Notes: generated by a model from the sequence alone, not told the origin. A stretch of 24,234 nt of DNA from Coriobacteriaceae bacterium (GCA_902835305.1 CADFMD010000018.1:1-24234); one strand, 5' to 3'; positions 6,993 through 15,892 are shown, counted from the stretch's first letter. Program-made: numbers and translations.

Positions 6993-7832
6993 TTATTCGC
7001 CCGGGTTGATGTTCGCGTAGAACTCCGCCCCATCATCGAGCCGCAGGATCCCGACGCGGCCGAACTCGGAGCCGGTGGCGGCGGCGCAGTCGATATCGAT
7101 GCGATCGGGCACGCCGGCGGTATCCTCGCCACCCAGGCGCACGATCTGCCCGCGGCCCGACTCCTCATCGAGCCCCGCAAGACCACCGACCTCGCAATAA
7201 CGCCCGAGCGACACCGTTGGCGTGTGACCGCTCACCACGACCGGACCCTTGCCCTCGGCAGAAAGCAGCCCGGTCGGCGCATCCCAATAGCCGTGACGAA
7301 TCCACAGCAGGTCATCGGCCGACTGCACCGCAAGCATCTGCTGCAGCAGCTCGCGATCGGCACCCACCGCTCCAACGCCATCGGCACAATCGACGCCATG
7401 CTCAAGCAAAAACGCGCGCGCCGCCTTCATCTCGATTCCAGCATGTACCAGCAGATACGGGCGCTCCTCGGTCTCGGCCACCGCGTAGAGCGGCAGCGCG
7501 GCCATCCATCGCACGAGCTCCTCGTATGCGTCAAATTCCATGTCGTTGAGCCGCTCGCGCGTCGTCCAGCCACCGTTGATATCCCAGGTCTCGGCATCGA
7601 GCGGATCCTGGCCAATGATGGCATCGAGCATGATCTGCTCGTGATTGCCCTTGAGCACACGGGCGTTGGGCAGCGAGCGCACGAGCTTAATAACGCCGAC
7701 CGGATCGGGCCCGCGATCGATCATGTCGCCCAGCACGTACAGCGTGTCGTCGGACGTCAACGAGATCTTAGACAGGGCCTCGTCAAGCGCACGCACGTGC
7801 CCGTGAGCATCAGATGTCACATAGATCGCCAT
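6993..7832 (-). CDS. Metallophosphoesterase (calcineurin-like, Ser/Thr phosphatase-type)
   Basis: The 279-residue protein carries the full set of metal ligands of the calcineurin-like fold: D8 and H10 (SDAHGH), GDMIDRGP (35-42), GNHE (62-65), HAG (130-132) and GHTP (202-205). This arrangement is that of PPP-type bacterial phosphatases and diadenosine-tetraphosphatase-like enzymes (PrpE/ApaH type). It should be a cytoplasmic two-metal phosphoesterase acting on phosphoproteins or nucleotides; the substrate cannot be read from sequence. The ATG at 7832 is preceded by AAGGAGAG at about 8 bases. A -10-like TACAAT (minus strand, 7909-7914) lies upstream, followed by AAGTTGAACTT-type inverted repeats (7880-7900). 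It is a single-gene unit ending at the terminator 6829-6863. Confidence 0.9.
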   Translation of the reverse strand: MAIYVTSDAHGHVRALDEALSKISLTSDDTLYVLGDMIDRGPDPVGVIKLVRSLPNARVLKGNHEQIMLDAIIGQDPLDAETWDINGGWTTRERLNDMEFDAYEELVRWMAALPLYAVAETEERPYLLVHAGIEMKAARAFLLEHGVDCADGVGAVGADRELLQQMLAVQSADDLLWIRHGYWDAPTGLLSAEGKGPVVVSGHTPTVSLGRYCEVGGLAGLDEESGRGQIVRLGGEDTAGVPDRIDIDCAAATGSEFGRVGILRLDDGAEFYANINPGE

Positions 7833-8157
7833 GGTACGCCTCTCCTTGCATTGCGGCCAAAGCCCGGCGCCGCAACTAAAACTTCAAGTTGAACTTAAAC
7901 GTTACCCATTGTACTCCGTAGCAATAAAGCTGGGAAGGGTTGCATACCGTCAACAGTCGCCAGCGCACGCCTGCCAACCCGCACCGCTCACGCCACGCCG
8001 TCTGGCCCAGCGCCCCGACCAGCGCCGCCCGCGTCGCAGCCTCGTGTCGAAAATGCGCACGCCCGCAATCCAACCCCATAAACCCACCATCTTTGGGTAC
8101 AAATAACCGCAGACAACTGACCGTGCCACGCCAACCACCCAGGAGCGGACACCATCC
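7833..8157. other. Divergent intergenic region
   Basis: This region holds the RBS and probable promoter of the phosphoesterase (minus) and the RBS of the antiporter (plus). A weak plus-strand -10-like TACAAATAA lies near 8098. Several open frames cross it, but none has an RBS or recognisable protein, and I see no RNA gene. Confidence 0.6.
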
Positions 8158-9759
8158 ATGAACCAGATCCTTCTTTTTATCGGCCTCGTCATCATTTTGT
8201 GCCTGACCATCAAACCCGTCGGCAAAAAGCTCCCCTTCCCCACCCTGCTTATCTTTATCGCGCTCGGCATGCTGTTGGGCGTCAACGGCCCGGCGCATAT
8301 CGACTTTAGCGACTACGCACTCACCGAAACCGTCTGCAGCACGGCGCTATTGTTCATCATGTTCTACGGCGGCTTTAACACCAACATAGACCGCGCCAAG
8401 CCCGTCGCCGCGCCGGCGGTGCTGCTGAGCACGCTCGGCGTCGTCATCACCGCAGGCATCACCGGCGTGTTCGCCCACTTTGTGCTGGGCTTCGACTGGA
8501 TCGGCGGCCTGCTGCTGGGATCGGTCGTGGCGTCCACCGACGCGGCCAGCGTCTTTAGCGTTCTGCGCGAGCACAGCCTTTCGCTGAGGGGCGGCACCGA
8601 CTCGCTGCTCGAGGTCGAATCGGGCTCCAACGACCCCGTCGCCTACATGCTCACCGCCGTGCTCGCGACCCTCGCGGCGGGCGGCAATATCGACATTCCC
8701 GTGCTGCTGACCAAGCAGATCATCCTGGGCGTGGGGTTGGGCCTTGCCATCGGCTGGACATCCAGCCGTCTGATTGAGCGCGCACACGCAACGGCCGAAG
8801 GCGCGCAGACCATCTTCTTGTTCGCCGTGGCCATCGTCGCCTACGCGCTGCCGAGCTACCTGGGCGGCAACGGCTTTTTGGCCGTATACCTTGCAGGCAT
8901 TGTGCTGGGCGCAAGCGACATCACCGGTAAGGTCGAGATGGCGCACTTCTTCGACACCCTCACCGAGATGGCAGAGATGACCATCTTCTTCTTGCTCGGC
9001 CTGCTCGTAACGCCCGCACGCCTGCCGCAGATGCTGCTGCCGGGCCTGGCGCTCATGGCGTTCATGCTCTTCGTGAGCCGCCCCATCGCCGTCGGCGTGC
9101 TCCTAGCGCCCTTTAAGACGAATCCCAGCCAGGTCGCGCTCGTAAGCTGGGCGGGCCTGCGCGGAGCAGCTTCGGTCGTCTTTAGTCTCTTTGCCGTGGT
9201 GGCCGGCGTTCCCGGCGGACACGACCTATTTGACCTGGTGTTTGTGATTGCCGCGTCGAGCATCGTGGTGCAGGGCTCGCTGCTGCCGGCGGTGGCGAAG
9301 AAGCTCGATATGATCGATGCGACCGGCGACGTGCGCCGCACCTTTAACGACTACCGCGACGAGGACGGCATGTCGTTTGTAAAGCTCAAGGTGGGCGCTG
9401 GCCATCCGTTTGCCGGACGCTCGCTCGCGGACATTGGCAGCGCGACGGACATGCTCGTGGTCCTGGTGCTGCGCGACGGGGCGCATCCGGTACTGCCCAA
9501 TGGCGACACCGTGATCCAGGAAGGCGATCTGCTGGTGATGGCCGCCCCAACGTTCGAAGAGCGTGCCGAGGTTACGCTGCGCGAGGTCACCGTGACGCCC
9601 CACGGTCGCCTGGCCGGTCAGCGCCTGCGCGACGTGCCGCAGGGCAAGCACCCGTTTATTGTGGTAATGCTCAAGCGCGAAGGCCAGACGATCATCCCAG
9701 ACGGCGACACCCAAGTCCAACCCGGCGACGAAGCCGTCATCGCCACGCTGGCGTCGTAG
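8158..9759 (+). CDS. CPA1-family cation/proton antiporter with C-terminal RCK_C domains (NhaP2-like)
   Basis: The first ~385 residues are strongly hydrophobic and carry the CPA antiporter signatures STDAAS (126-131) and ESGSNDP (154-160), the latter with the Asn-Asp ion-binding pair. The C-terminal ~145 residues are cytosolic and contain two TrkA-C (RCK_C)-like units, each ending in an acidic/hydrophobic pattern (IQEGDLLVMAAP and VQPGDEAVIATL). This is the architecture of K+/H+ antiporters such as NhaP2/CvrA, which export K+ or Na+ in exchange for protons and are gated by ligands at the RCK domains. The 533-residue length is normal. The start ATG at 8158 has AGGAG about 12 bases upstream. The gene stands alone. 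Confidence 0.92.
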   Translation: MNQILLFIGLVIILCLTIKPVGKKLPFPTLLIFIALGMLLGVNGPAHIDFSDYALTETVCSTALLFIMFYGGFNTNIDRAKPVAAPAVLLSTLGVVITAGITGVFAHFVLGFDWIGGLLLGSVVASTDAASVFSVLREHSLSLRGGTDSLLEVESGSNDPVAYMLTAVLATLAAGGNIDIPVLLTKQIILGVGLGLAIGWTSSRLIERAHATAEGAQTIFLFAVAIVAYALPSYLGGNGFLAVYLAGIVLGASDITGKVEMAHFFDTLTEMAEMTIFFLLGLLVTPARLPQMLLPGLALMAFMLFVSRPIAVGVLLAPFKTNPSQVALVSWAGLRGAASVVFSLFAVVAGVPGGHDLFDLVFVIAASSIVVQGSLLPAVAKKLDMIDATGDVRRTFNDYRDEDGMSFVKLKVGAGHPFAGRSLADIGSATDMLVVLVLRDGAHPVLPNGDTVIQEGDLLVMAAPTFEERAEVTLREVTVTPHGRLAGQRLRDVPQGKHPFIVVMLKREGQTIIPDGDTQVQPGDEAVIATLAS

Positions 9760-9773
9760 TGACCAGGGGTTAG

Positions 9774-9851
9774 CTAATTTGCGACGAAGAAATCAAGCGC
9801 CTAGAGAACCTCATGCCTTCGCTCGCAGATTTGGATTTGCCCGAGGAGTAA
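9774..9851 (+). pseudogene. Possible remnant of a coding 3' end
   Basis: Between the antiporter and serC one frame reads as a plausible acidic helical protein tail, CDEEIKRLENLMPSLADLDL followed by PEE and TAA (9849-9851). It is open only from a stop at 9771 and has no start codon with an RBS. It could be the leftover end of a deleted gene or chance coding-like sequence. Confidence 0.3.
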
Positions 9852-9985
9852 AGCACCCCTCCCCCATGTAACCATCCTGTAAATCATAGCGGCGCACTCG
9901 GGTTTTGCTGTGATTCGGTCGCGCCTGACGCTCTACTGTGCTAAAGTATCCCGAACGTTCAAACGACTACGAGGGGAACTAGAAG

Positions 9986-11110
9986 ATGGCACGTGTGCAC
10001 AACTTCTCAGCTGGCCCGGCCGCGCTGCCTACAAGCGTGCTCGCCGAGATCGCCGACGAGATGATGGACTACCGCGGTTGCGGCATGTCCGTGCTCGAGA
10101 TGAGCCATCGATCTAGCATGTACCAGCAGATCATCGACGACGCCGAGGCAACCCTGCGCCGCCTGCTGAGCATCCCCGACAACTACCGCGTCCTGTTTTT
10201 GCAGGGCGGCGCCACGCTGCAGTTTGCGGGCATCCCCATGAACCTCATGCGCCGCGGCCGCGCCGGCTACGTCGTGACCGGCAACTTTGCCAACAAGGCG
10301 TACAAGGAGGCCGCCAAGTACGGCGAGGCCGTGCTGCTCGCGAGCTCCGAAGACACCAACTTCGACCGCATCCCCGACATGGCCGACATCAACGCGCGTA
10401 TTGCCGCCGAGGCTGCGGGCGACGGGCTCGACTACGTCTACATCTGCCAGAACAACACCATCTTTGGCACCATGTACCACGAGCTGCCCAATTGCGGCGA
10501 CGTGCCGCTGGTCGCCGATGTCTCGAGCTGCTTTCTGTCGCAGCCGCTCGACGTTGAGCGCTACGGGCTCATCTACGCCGGCGCGCAGAAAAACGCCGGC
10601 GCCGCGGGCGTGACCGTGGTCATCGTGCGCGACGACCTTATCGCCGAAGGCCCGGCCTATGCGCAGACGCCGCAGTACATGGACCTTAAGACCCAGGCCG
10701 CCAAGGGCTCCATGCTCAACACGCCCAACACCTTTGGCATCTACGTGTGCGGCAAGGTGTTCCATTGGGTGGAGCAGACCGGCGGACTTGCCGCCATGGC
10801 CGAGCGCAACTGGGCCAAGGTCAACCTGCTCTACGACCTGCTCGAGCACAGCGTGCTGTTCCATGGCACCACACAGGCCGACAGCCGCTCCATCGCCAAC
10901 GTCACCTTCCGCACCGGCGACGCCGAACTCGACGCGGCCTTTGTCGCAGGCGCGGCCGAGCACCAGATTCAAAACGTCAAGGGCCATCGCTTGGTGGGCG
11001 GCATGCGCGCCAGCGTTTACAACGCCGTAACCATGGAAGACGTGCAGGCACTGGCCTCGTACATGAAGGACTTCGAAGCGCAGCATAGTTTGAGTCCGCG
11101 ATCTAACTAG
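9986..11110 (+). CDS. serC: Phosphoserine aminotransferase
   Basis: The enzyme converts 3-phosphohydroxypyruvate + glutamate to phosphoserine + 2-oxoglutarate, the second step of serine synthesis. The 374-residue protein begins with the classic NFSAGPAALP and keeps FLQGGATLQF (71-80). The PLP-binding lysine is K202 in YAGAQKNAGAAG, and it ends with a GHRLVGGMRASVYNAV phosphate/substrate motif. Length and start fit the family closely. The ATG at 9986 is preceded by GAGGGG at about 9 bases. serA follows 71 bases downstream on the same strand with no terminator between, so the two form a serine operon. I could not assign a clear -35/-10 pair in the upstream AT-poor region. Confidence 0.97.
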   Translation: MARVHNFSAGPAALPTSVLAEIADEMMDYRGCGMSVLEMSHRSSMYQQIIDDAEATLRRLLSIPDNYRVLFLQGGATLQFAGIPMNLMRRGRAGYVVTGNFANKAYKEAAKYGEAVLLASSEDTNFDRIPDMADINARIAAEAAGDGLDYVYICQNNTIFGTMYHELPNCGDVPLVADVSSCFLSQPLDVERYGLIYAGAQKNAGAAGVTVVIVRDDLIAEGPAYAQTPQYMDLKTQAAKGSMLNTPNTFGIYVCGKVFHWVEQTGGLAAMAERNWAKVNLLYDLLEHSVLFHGTTQADSRSIANVTFRTGDAELDAAFVAGAAEHQIQNVKGHRLVGGMRASVYNAVTMEDVQALASYMKDFEAQHSLSPRSN

Positions 11111-11181
11111 CCCGCAACGCGCGGGCCGACCAGCCATCTCAGACCACCCTGTATAGATCAAAACCTGCTAAGGAGTTTTCC

Positions 11182-12345
11182 ATGCGCAAGATCAAAACCA
11201 TCGACGACATCACCAAAGACGGCAAAGTCGAGTTTGGCGAGGGCTACGAGTTTGTAAGCACCGCCGAGGAGGCCGACGCCATCCTGATGCGCTCGACCGA
11301 CCTGCACGGCTACGAACTGCCCGAGGGCATTCGCGCCATCGCCCGCTGCGGTGCCGGCGTCAACAATATCCCCGTCGAGGAGTATGCCAAGAAGGGCGTC
11401 GTCGTCTTTAACTCCCCCGGCGCCAACAGCAACGCCGTCAAGGAGCTCGTCCTGGGCATGTTGGTGCTCTCGAGCCGCGGCGTGGTGCAATCGATGAACT
11501 GGGTGCGTGACAACGCCGACGACCCCGAGATTCAGGTCGATGCCGAAAAGGCCAAGAAGGCCTTTGTGGGCCGCGAGCTCAAGGGCAAGCGCATCGGCGT
11601 CATCGGCCTGGGCAACGTGGGCTCCAAGGTCGCCAACGCCTGTGTCGATCTGGGCATGGACGTCTACGGCTACGACCCGTTCATTTCCGTCGAGCACGCA
11701 TGGGTGCTGAGTCGCGAGGTGCAGCGCGTGGGCACGCTCGAGGACCTCTGCCGCGGCTGCGACTACCTCACCGTGCACGTGCCCAGCAAGGCCGATACCA
11801 TCGGCATGATCAGCACCGAGCAGATCGACCTGCTGGCGCCCGACGCCGTGCTCATCAACTACGCGCGCGAAACCATCATTGACGAGGACGCCGTCGACGC
11901 TGCCCTGCGCGAGGGCAAGCTCAGCTGGTTTAGCTGCGACTTTGCCACGCCCAAGACCGTCAAGATGCCCAACACGTTTATCACCACGCATTCGGGCGCC
12001 GGCACCGGCGAGGCCGAGGCCAACTGCGCCGACATGGCCATCAGCGAGCTCAAAGATTACCTGGAAAACGGCAACATCGCGCACAGCGTCAACTACCCCG
12101 CCTGCAGCATGGGCAAGGCGCGCGCCGCAAGCCGCATTGCTTGCCTGCATGCCAACGTGCCCAACATGATCGGCCAGATCACGGCCATTCTCGCCAAGGA
12201 CAACGCCAACGTGCAGCGCATGATCAACGAGTCCGCTGGCGAGAACGCCTACACCATGTTCGACACCGATGAGCACCTGGACGGCAGCACGATCGAGGCG
12301 CTCAAGCAGATTCCGTCGATGTATCGCGTGCGCGTGATTAAATAG
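11182..12345 (+). CDS. serA: D-3-phosphoglycerate dehydrogenase (short type with C-terminal ACT domain)
   Basis: It oxidises 3-phosphoglycerate to 3-phosphohydroxypyruvate with NAD+, the first step of serine synthesis. Visible parts are an N-terminal substrate domain with RCGAGVNNIP (55-64), the NAD motif GLGNVG (142-147), the catalytic Arg229 in NYARETIID, His270 in TTHSGAGTGEAEANCA, and a C-terminal ACT domain (about 315-387) for likely serine feedback. The 387-residue length matches the short SerA type. In the CDFATPKT stretch (252-259) I do not see the Glu that normally completes the Arg-Glu-His triad, and the usual PH before GA is TH. Start: ATG with AAGGAG 7 bases upstream. Second gene of the serC-serA operon, followed by a strong terminator. 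Confidence 0.92.
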   Translation: MRKIKTIDDITKDGKVEFGEGYEFVSTAEEADAILMRSTDLHGYELPEGIRAIARCGAGVNNIPVEEYAKKGVVVFNSPGANSNAVKELVLGMLVLSSRGVVQSMNWVRDNADDPEIQVDAEKAKKAFVGRELKGKRIGVIGLGNVGSKVANACVDLGMDVYGYDPFISVEHAWVLSREVQRVGTLEDLCRGCDYLTVHVPSKADTIGMISTEQIDLLAPDAVLINYARETIIDEDAVDAALREGKLSWFSCDFATPKTVKMPNTFITTHSGAGTGEAEANCADMAISELKDYLENGNIAHSVNYPACSMGKARAASRIACLHANVPNMIGQITAILAKDNANVQRMINESAGENAYTMFDTDEHLDGSTIEALKQIPSMYRVRVIK

Positions 12346-12385
12346 CGCCGGTGCCAAGCCTGCCAGACAGACCACGACGCCCATT

Positions 12386-12423
12386 CGCCCCCCCCGTTTT
12401 CACGAAACGGGGGGCGATTTTGT
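12386..12423 (+). terminator. Terminator of serC-serA
   Basis: A C-run/G-run stem, roughly CGCCCCCC...GTTT with AAACGGGGGGCG, has a TCACG loop and is followed by ATTTTGTT, 41 bases after the serA stop. It is a very strong intrinsic terminator. Confidence 0.9.
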
Positions 12424-12692
12424 TGCTCCGGATGACTTTAAAATGATACCCAGAACAAGTTTTTTCAGATAATCGATAGTGAGGCTCCAGTCGCTAAGCA
12501 CACCCGCTTTGATAAACAGCTTTATCAGGGACTTTAGTAGGTAAAAATCGGTCTCTATGTGCCGAATGTAAGTTGACTGTCCATTTTCCGAAACAACTTA
12601 TTCTAGGTAGCATTTTAAGGCCCGTCCAAGGCAAAATATAAGTATTTTGCGACCAAAACTCTAGTCCGCGCGACCATTTTCCGCCCGCGCGG
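12424..12692. other. AT-richer intergenic stretch between serA and protein A
   Basis: Base composition is clearly lower in GC than the neighbours. I see two small perfect hairpins, TGATAAA-CAGC-TTTATCA (12510-12527) and GCAAAATA-TAAG-TATTTTGC (12631-12650). Neither has a clear T-tract, although the second lies 43 bases beyond the stop of the minus-strand gene. No convincing coding frame. Confidence 0.5.
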
Positions 12693-13742
12693 CTACATTC
12701 CCGCCCAATCGATAAAAATCTCCTCACGAAGCCGCCGTTCGAGCTCCTGCTGCCGCGGCGTCTTGTCTTTCGGCGGCACATCGAGATAGGACATGATGAG
12801 CTCCATCACCACGCGGAAGGCATCGGAATCGGCCAGCTGACCATAGGTCATCAGAACGACGGGATATCCCATGGCTTGCAAAGCCGTCGTTCGATCGGAG
12901 TCCGAGATCTTGGATTCTATGGATCCGTGTATGGCTTTACCTTGGCATTCAACCAGGCACTCTCGGCTGCCGTCCTTATTTGCCAGCAGAATATCGGCAT
13001 AGCGCCTATCAAGCCCCGAAATCAGGCGGGCACTGCGCGTCAAGCGAATCTCGACGTTATTGGTAAGGCGCAGCCCTTCGCCGCCGCGCAACCTCGTAAG
13101 GCCAAACAGCATCGAAGCCTGGACCTCGAGCGGCGATGCCGCCACCCCCGTAATGCATTTCGCGGCACGCGTGAACGATTTAGCGCCGCGGAGCCCCGGG
13201 ATCTTATCGACGTACTCGGTAAGCTCAGAGAGCTCGATCAAGGGAGGTCGTTTCCACAAGTCCGTTGGATTCCCCGAGACATCCTTTACGTTTTCCCAGC
13301 CCGACCGTGCGTCACTCCATCGGCTCCCATATGCCTGCTCAAGTGCCGACTTTACCTGAGGCGCAATCTTGCACACGGCAAAGGTGCCGCACATCTCATA
13401 CATGCACATGATTAGACGCTCGTTTGAGACCGAGGAAGCCAGGGTCAGCAGGGTAAAGAGCGGGGACGCGACATCGAGGCCAAACTCCGTCTGCCGCATG
13501 GAATCAAACGGCCTCTCCCCGTTCCAAACATGCCTGACAATGCGATCGCCCTTGCGCCCGCAGACGCCCTGCGCCAACACGTGTAACGGGGTGCCCAGGA
13601 AATGCTTGACGAGCGGATGCTCACATAGGTGCTCCCTGCGCGGATCGTCCGCAGAATCGGGCAGGTCCGGCATTATTGCCAAGACCTGTGGAGGTATCCG
13701 GTGATACCGAAAGGCAGATATGTCGCACAGCATGTCGTCCAT
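12693..13742 (-). CDS. AbiEi/DUF559-like protein, copy A (putative PD-(D/E)XK nuclease fold)
   Basis: I do not recognise a named family with certainty. The 349-residue protein has a C-terminal segment with the order expected of Vsr/DUF559-type nuclease folds: SPLE (203-206), RRYADILLAN with Asp250, LVECQGKAIHG with Glu265, Gly268 and His272, then D-x2-R and LQAMGYPVVLMT (288-299). The N-terminal half contains PLHVL (52-56) and VASPLFTLLTLA (91-102), resembling the middle part of AbiEi-DUF559 fusion proteins. It is a distant paralogue of the protein at 22192-23400. I chose the ATG at 13742 because the two proteins then align from residue 1 (MDDMLCDISA against MGIVLSHTTA). There is no good RBS; a perfect palindrome GGGTACGTACCC (13746-13757) sits where it would be. 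Divergent from the peptidase gene. Confidence 0.6.
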   Translation of the reverse strand: MDDMLCDISAFRYHRIPPQVLAIMPDLPDSADDPRREHLCEHPLVKHFLGTPLHVLAQGVCGRKGDRIVRHVWNGERPFDSMRQTEFGLDVASPLFTLLTLASSVSNERLIMCMYEMCGTFAVCKIAPQVKSALEQAYGSRWSDARSGWENVKDVSGNPTDLWKRPPLIELSELTEYVDKIPGLRGAKSFTRAAKCITGVAASPLEVQASMLFGLTRLRGGEGLRLTNNVEIRLTRSARLISGLDRRYADILLANKDGSRECLVECQGKAIHGSIESKISDSDRTTALQAMGYPVVLMTYGQLADSDAFRVVMELIMSYLDVPPKDKTPRQQELERRLREEIFIDWAGM

Positions 13743-13896
13743 GAAGGGTACGTACCCGCTGCGTCGCTTGTGAACCCGCTCGGACGGCAAACGCGCTGGC
13801 TCGGCCTGCGAACGGTAAATACTGCCACGCCCACGTCGCGGATCTCTCAGGAGGCTTACAATCGGTTTGGAAAGCAAACTGATTGTGAGGTTGCAT

Positions 13897-15117
13897 ATGG
13901 TTGATGAGGACTTTGCCTGGCGGCTTACGCAAGGACTCGTGCGGATCGACAGCTCAGACCCGGGCGCGTATGAGGATGAAATTGAGCGCTTCATTAAGAG
14001 GCTCATTGAGCAGCAGCTGGCACAACTTGATAGTTCTGCGCTCGATGCCGTGCAGATTGAGGAGCTCGAAGTGCTGCCCGGGCGCCGCAACCTTAAAGTC
14101 ACCGTGCCGGGCCAAAGCGACGAGCCGCGGCTGGTCTATATCTGCCACATGGATACCGTCACCTTGGGCGATGGCTGGGACGCAGACATCGCACCGCTTG
14201 GGGCGGTTGTGCGCGACGATAAACTCTATGGCCGCGGTGCCTGCGATATGAAGGGTGGCCTGGCCTGCGCCATTGCCGCACTGGTCCATACGCTCGAGCG
14301 CGTGGCGGCGGATGGCGCGCTGCCACGCCGCGGCTTTTCGCTCATCTGCTCGGTCGACGAGGAAGACTTTATGCGCGGCTCCGAGGCGGCCATCAATGCC
14401 GGCTGGGTCGGCTCGCGCGAATGGGTGCTGGACACCGAGCCCACCGACGGGCAGATCCAGGTGGCGCACAAGGGGCGTACGTGGTTCGAGATTGAAATGG
14501 CTGGCGTGACGGCGCATGCGAGCCAGCCTTGGAAGGGCGCGGATGCCGTCGCCGCCATGGCCGAGGTCGTGTGTTCGCTTCGTCGCGCGCTTGCGGCGCT
14601 GCCCGCGCACGATGAGCTGGGGCCTTCGACCATCACGTTTGGCCAAATCGAGGGCGGATATCGCCCCTACGTCGTACCCGACCGCGCCAAAGTTTGGGTC
14701 GACATGCGCCTGACCCCGCCGACCGATACGGCCGCCGCAATCAATATGGTCGAGCATGTCATCGCCGTCGCCGAAGCCACCGTTCCCGGTTGCCATGGCA
14801 GCTACACCGTGACGGGCGACCGCCCCGCCATCGAGCGCAACCCGAACTCTCCCCTTCTAGCAGCGCTCAAGCGTGCCGCCGATGACGTAACGGACGCGGA
14901 CACGACCGTCGGCTTCTTTACCGGCTACACCGATACCGCCGTCATTGCCGGCAAGACAGGCAACCGCAATTGTATGAGCTACGGCCCCGGCTCGTTGGCG
15001 CTCGCGCACAAGCCCAACGAGTATGTGTCCTATGCCGATATCGTTCGCTGCCAAAACGTGCTCATCGCGCTTGCCGATAACACGCTCTGGGACGCAAGCG
15101 GCCAAGTTGGGGCATAA
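13897..15117 (+). CDS. M20 family zinc metallopeptidase (ArgE/DapE/ACY1 type)
   Basis: The 406-residue protein shows the M20 dinuclear zinc site: H84 and D86 in ICHMDTV, D117 in YGRGACDMKGG, the general-base pair E155-E156 in SVDEE, and a C-terminal His in LALAHKPNEYV. A lid/dimerisation domain with HASQPWKGADAV lies between them. Members cleave amide bonds of N-acyl amino acids or small peptides (ArgE, DapE, aminoacylase, carboxypeptidase G2). The substrate cannot be told from sequence, and no arg or dap genes are nearby. I chose the ATG at 13897 with GTGAGG 6 bases upstream; an alternative TTG at 13867 has an AGGAGG at 13849-13854, but the added residues are not M20-like. The DUF1015-like gene follows after 39 bases, probably cotranscribed. 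Confidence 0.9.
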   Translation: MVDEDFAWRLTQGLVRIDSSDPGAYEDEIERFIKRLIEQQLAQLDSSALDAVQIEELEVLPGRRNLKVTVPGQSDEPRLVYICHMDTVTLGDGWDADIAPLGAVVRDDKLYGRGACDMKGGLACAIAALVHTLERVAADGALPRRGFSLICSVDEEDFMRGSEAAINAGWVGSREWVLDTEPTDGQIQVAHKGRTWFEIEMAGVTAHASQPWKGADAVAAMAEVVCSLRRALAALPAHDELGPSTITFGQIEGGYRPYVVPDRAKVWVDMRLTPPTDTAAAINMVEHVIAVAEATVPGCHGSYTVTGDRPAIERNPNSPLLAALKRAADDVTDADTTVGFFTGYTDTAVIAGKTGNRNCMSYGPGSLALAHKPNEYVSYADIVRCQNVLIALADNTLWDASGQVGA

Positions 15118-15156
15118 TAAGCCGCGAACAAACCGACTCGCGCGTTAGGACCGTCC

Positions 15157-15846
15157 ATGAAAGCTCTTCCGTTTCCCTGCATCCGCCCGGCTCAGGACCG
15201 CGTGCTCGAGGCGCTGCCTGCGATGGACAGCATCCTGAGTGACAGCGGAGCCCTGCGCGGCGCGATTACCGATGGGCTTATGCTCAAAGATCCGGGCGCG
15301 GCGTATTACGTGTACGAATGCTCCGGAGAGCCGGGACGCGTGACGGGTGTCGTGGCGATTTGCCCGGTTAACGTGCTGACGGGCGGCGACGAGGCTGCCG
15401 CCGAGAGCATCGACGCACTCGCCACCGCGCGCGCGATCGCCGAGCTCAAGGTGCAGCCGCGCCCCGTGTCGCTCGCCTACGAGGCGTCGCCCGTCATGGA
15501 TATCATTTTGAGCGCTGCCAAAGAGGGCGCATCGCTCTACGCCGTCACCGATCCCGCGGGCGTCACACATCGCGTGTGGGAGGTCAAGCGCGAGGACGCC
15601 GTTGCCGCCATCCGTGCCATGCTCGATCAGGCGCCCGACCCGGTGTTCGCCGGTGACTCCGCCTATGTCGCCGCACTGGCTGGGGCATCGCAGATTCTGG
15701 CCGACGAGGCCCGCGCTGCCGGCGCCTACTCTGGCAAAGAGCCGTTCAACTTTGCTGTAGCCGTGCTGTTCCCCGCCGCGCAGGTCAGCGGCAGCGCGCC
15801 GCAGGTTCCGACGGGTCTGCTCACTCACCAGGTCTCACGGTTCTAG
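15157..15846 (+). CDS. Short DUF1015-like protein
   Basis: The 229-residue protein resembles DUF1015 proteins, a widespread family of unknown function normally of about 400 residues. The family-like stretches are the start FPCIRPAQ, the central GAAYYVYECSGEPGRVTGVVAI, and the end FNFAVAVLFPAAQ. Where full-length members have a conserved DGHHR-type motif, this one has FAGDSAYVAALAG, and the N-terminal domain is much reduced. It is therefore either a shortened lineage-specific form or a degenerate one; the frame is intact and coding-like throughout. ATG at 15157 with AGGA about 9 bases upstream. It lies directly after the M20 peptidase gene, and the unit ends at a terminator (15893-15931). Confidence 0.65.
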   Translation: MKALPFPCIRPAQDRVLEALPAMDSILSDSGALRGAITDGLMLKDPGAAYYVYECSGEPGRVTGVVAICPVNVLTGGDEAAAESIDALATARAIAELKVQPRPVSLAYEASPVMDIILSAAKEGASLYAVTDPAGVTHRVWEVKREDAVAAIRAMLDQAPDPVFAGDSAYVAALAGASQILADEARAAGAYSGKEPFNFAVAVLFPAAQVSGSAPQVPTGLLTHQVSRF

Positions 15847-15892
15847 CGAACTCAAACGCTAAGCTGGAAAACCCAGCATCCAAACAAACAAG

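Noticed and set aside
10007..12384. Long minus-strand open frames opposite serC and serA (384 and 408 codons)
   Set aside because: These are Val/Gly/His-rich shadows of well-recognised genes on the other strand, without RBS or domain similarity. The same applies to the 403-codon frame opposite the flippase and the 350-codon frame opposite the exonuclease.
12494..12781. 95-codon minus-strand frame overlapping the 3' end of protein A
   Set aside because: It starts inside protein A in a different frame, has no RBS and crosses the AT-rich non-coding stretch; nothing in it resembles a protein family.
13743..14102. 120-residue N-terminal extension of protein A
   Set aside because: It overlaps the clear M20 peptidase gene on the other strand, is Ser-rich shadow sequence, and breaks the residue-1 alignment with protein B.
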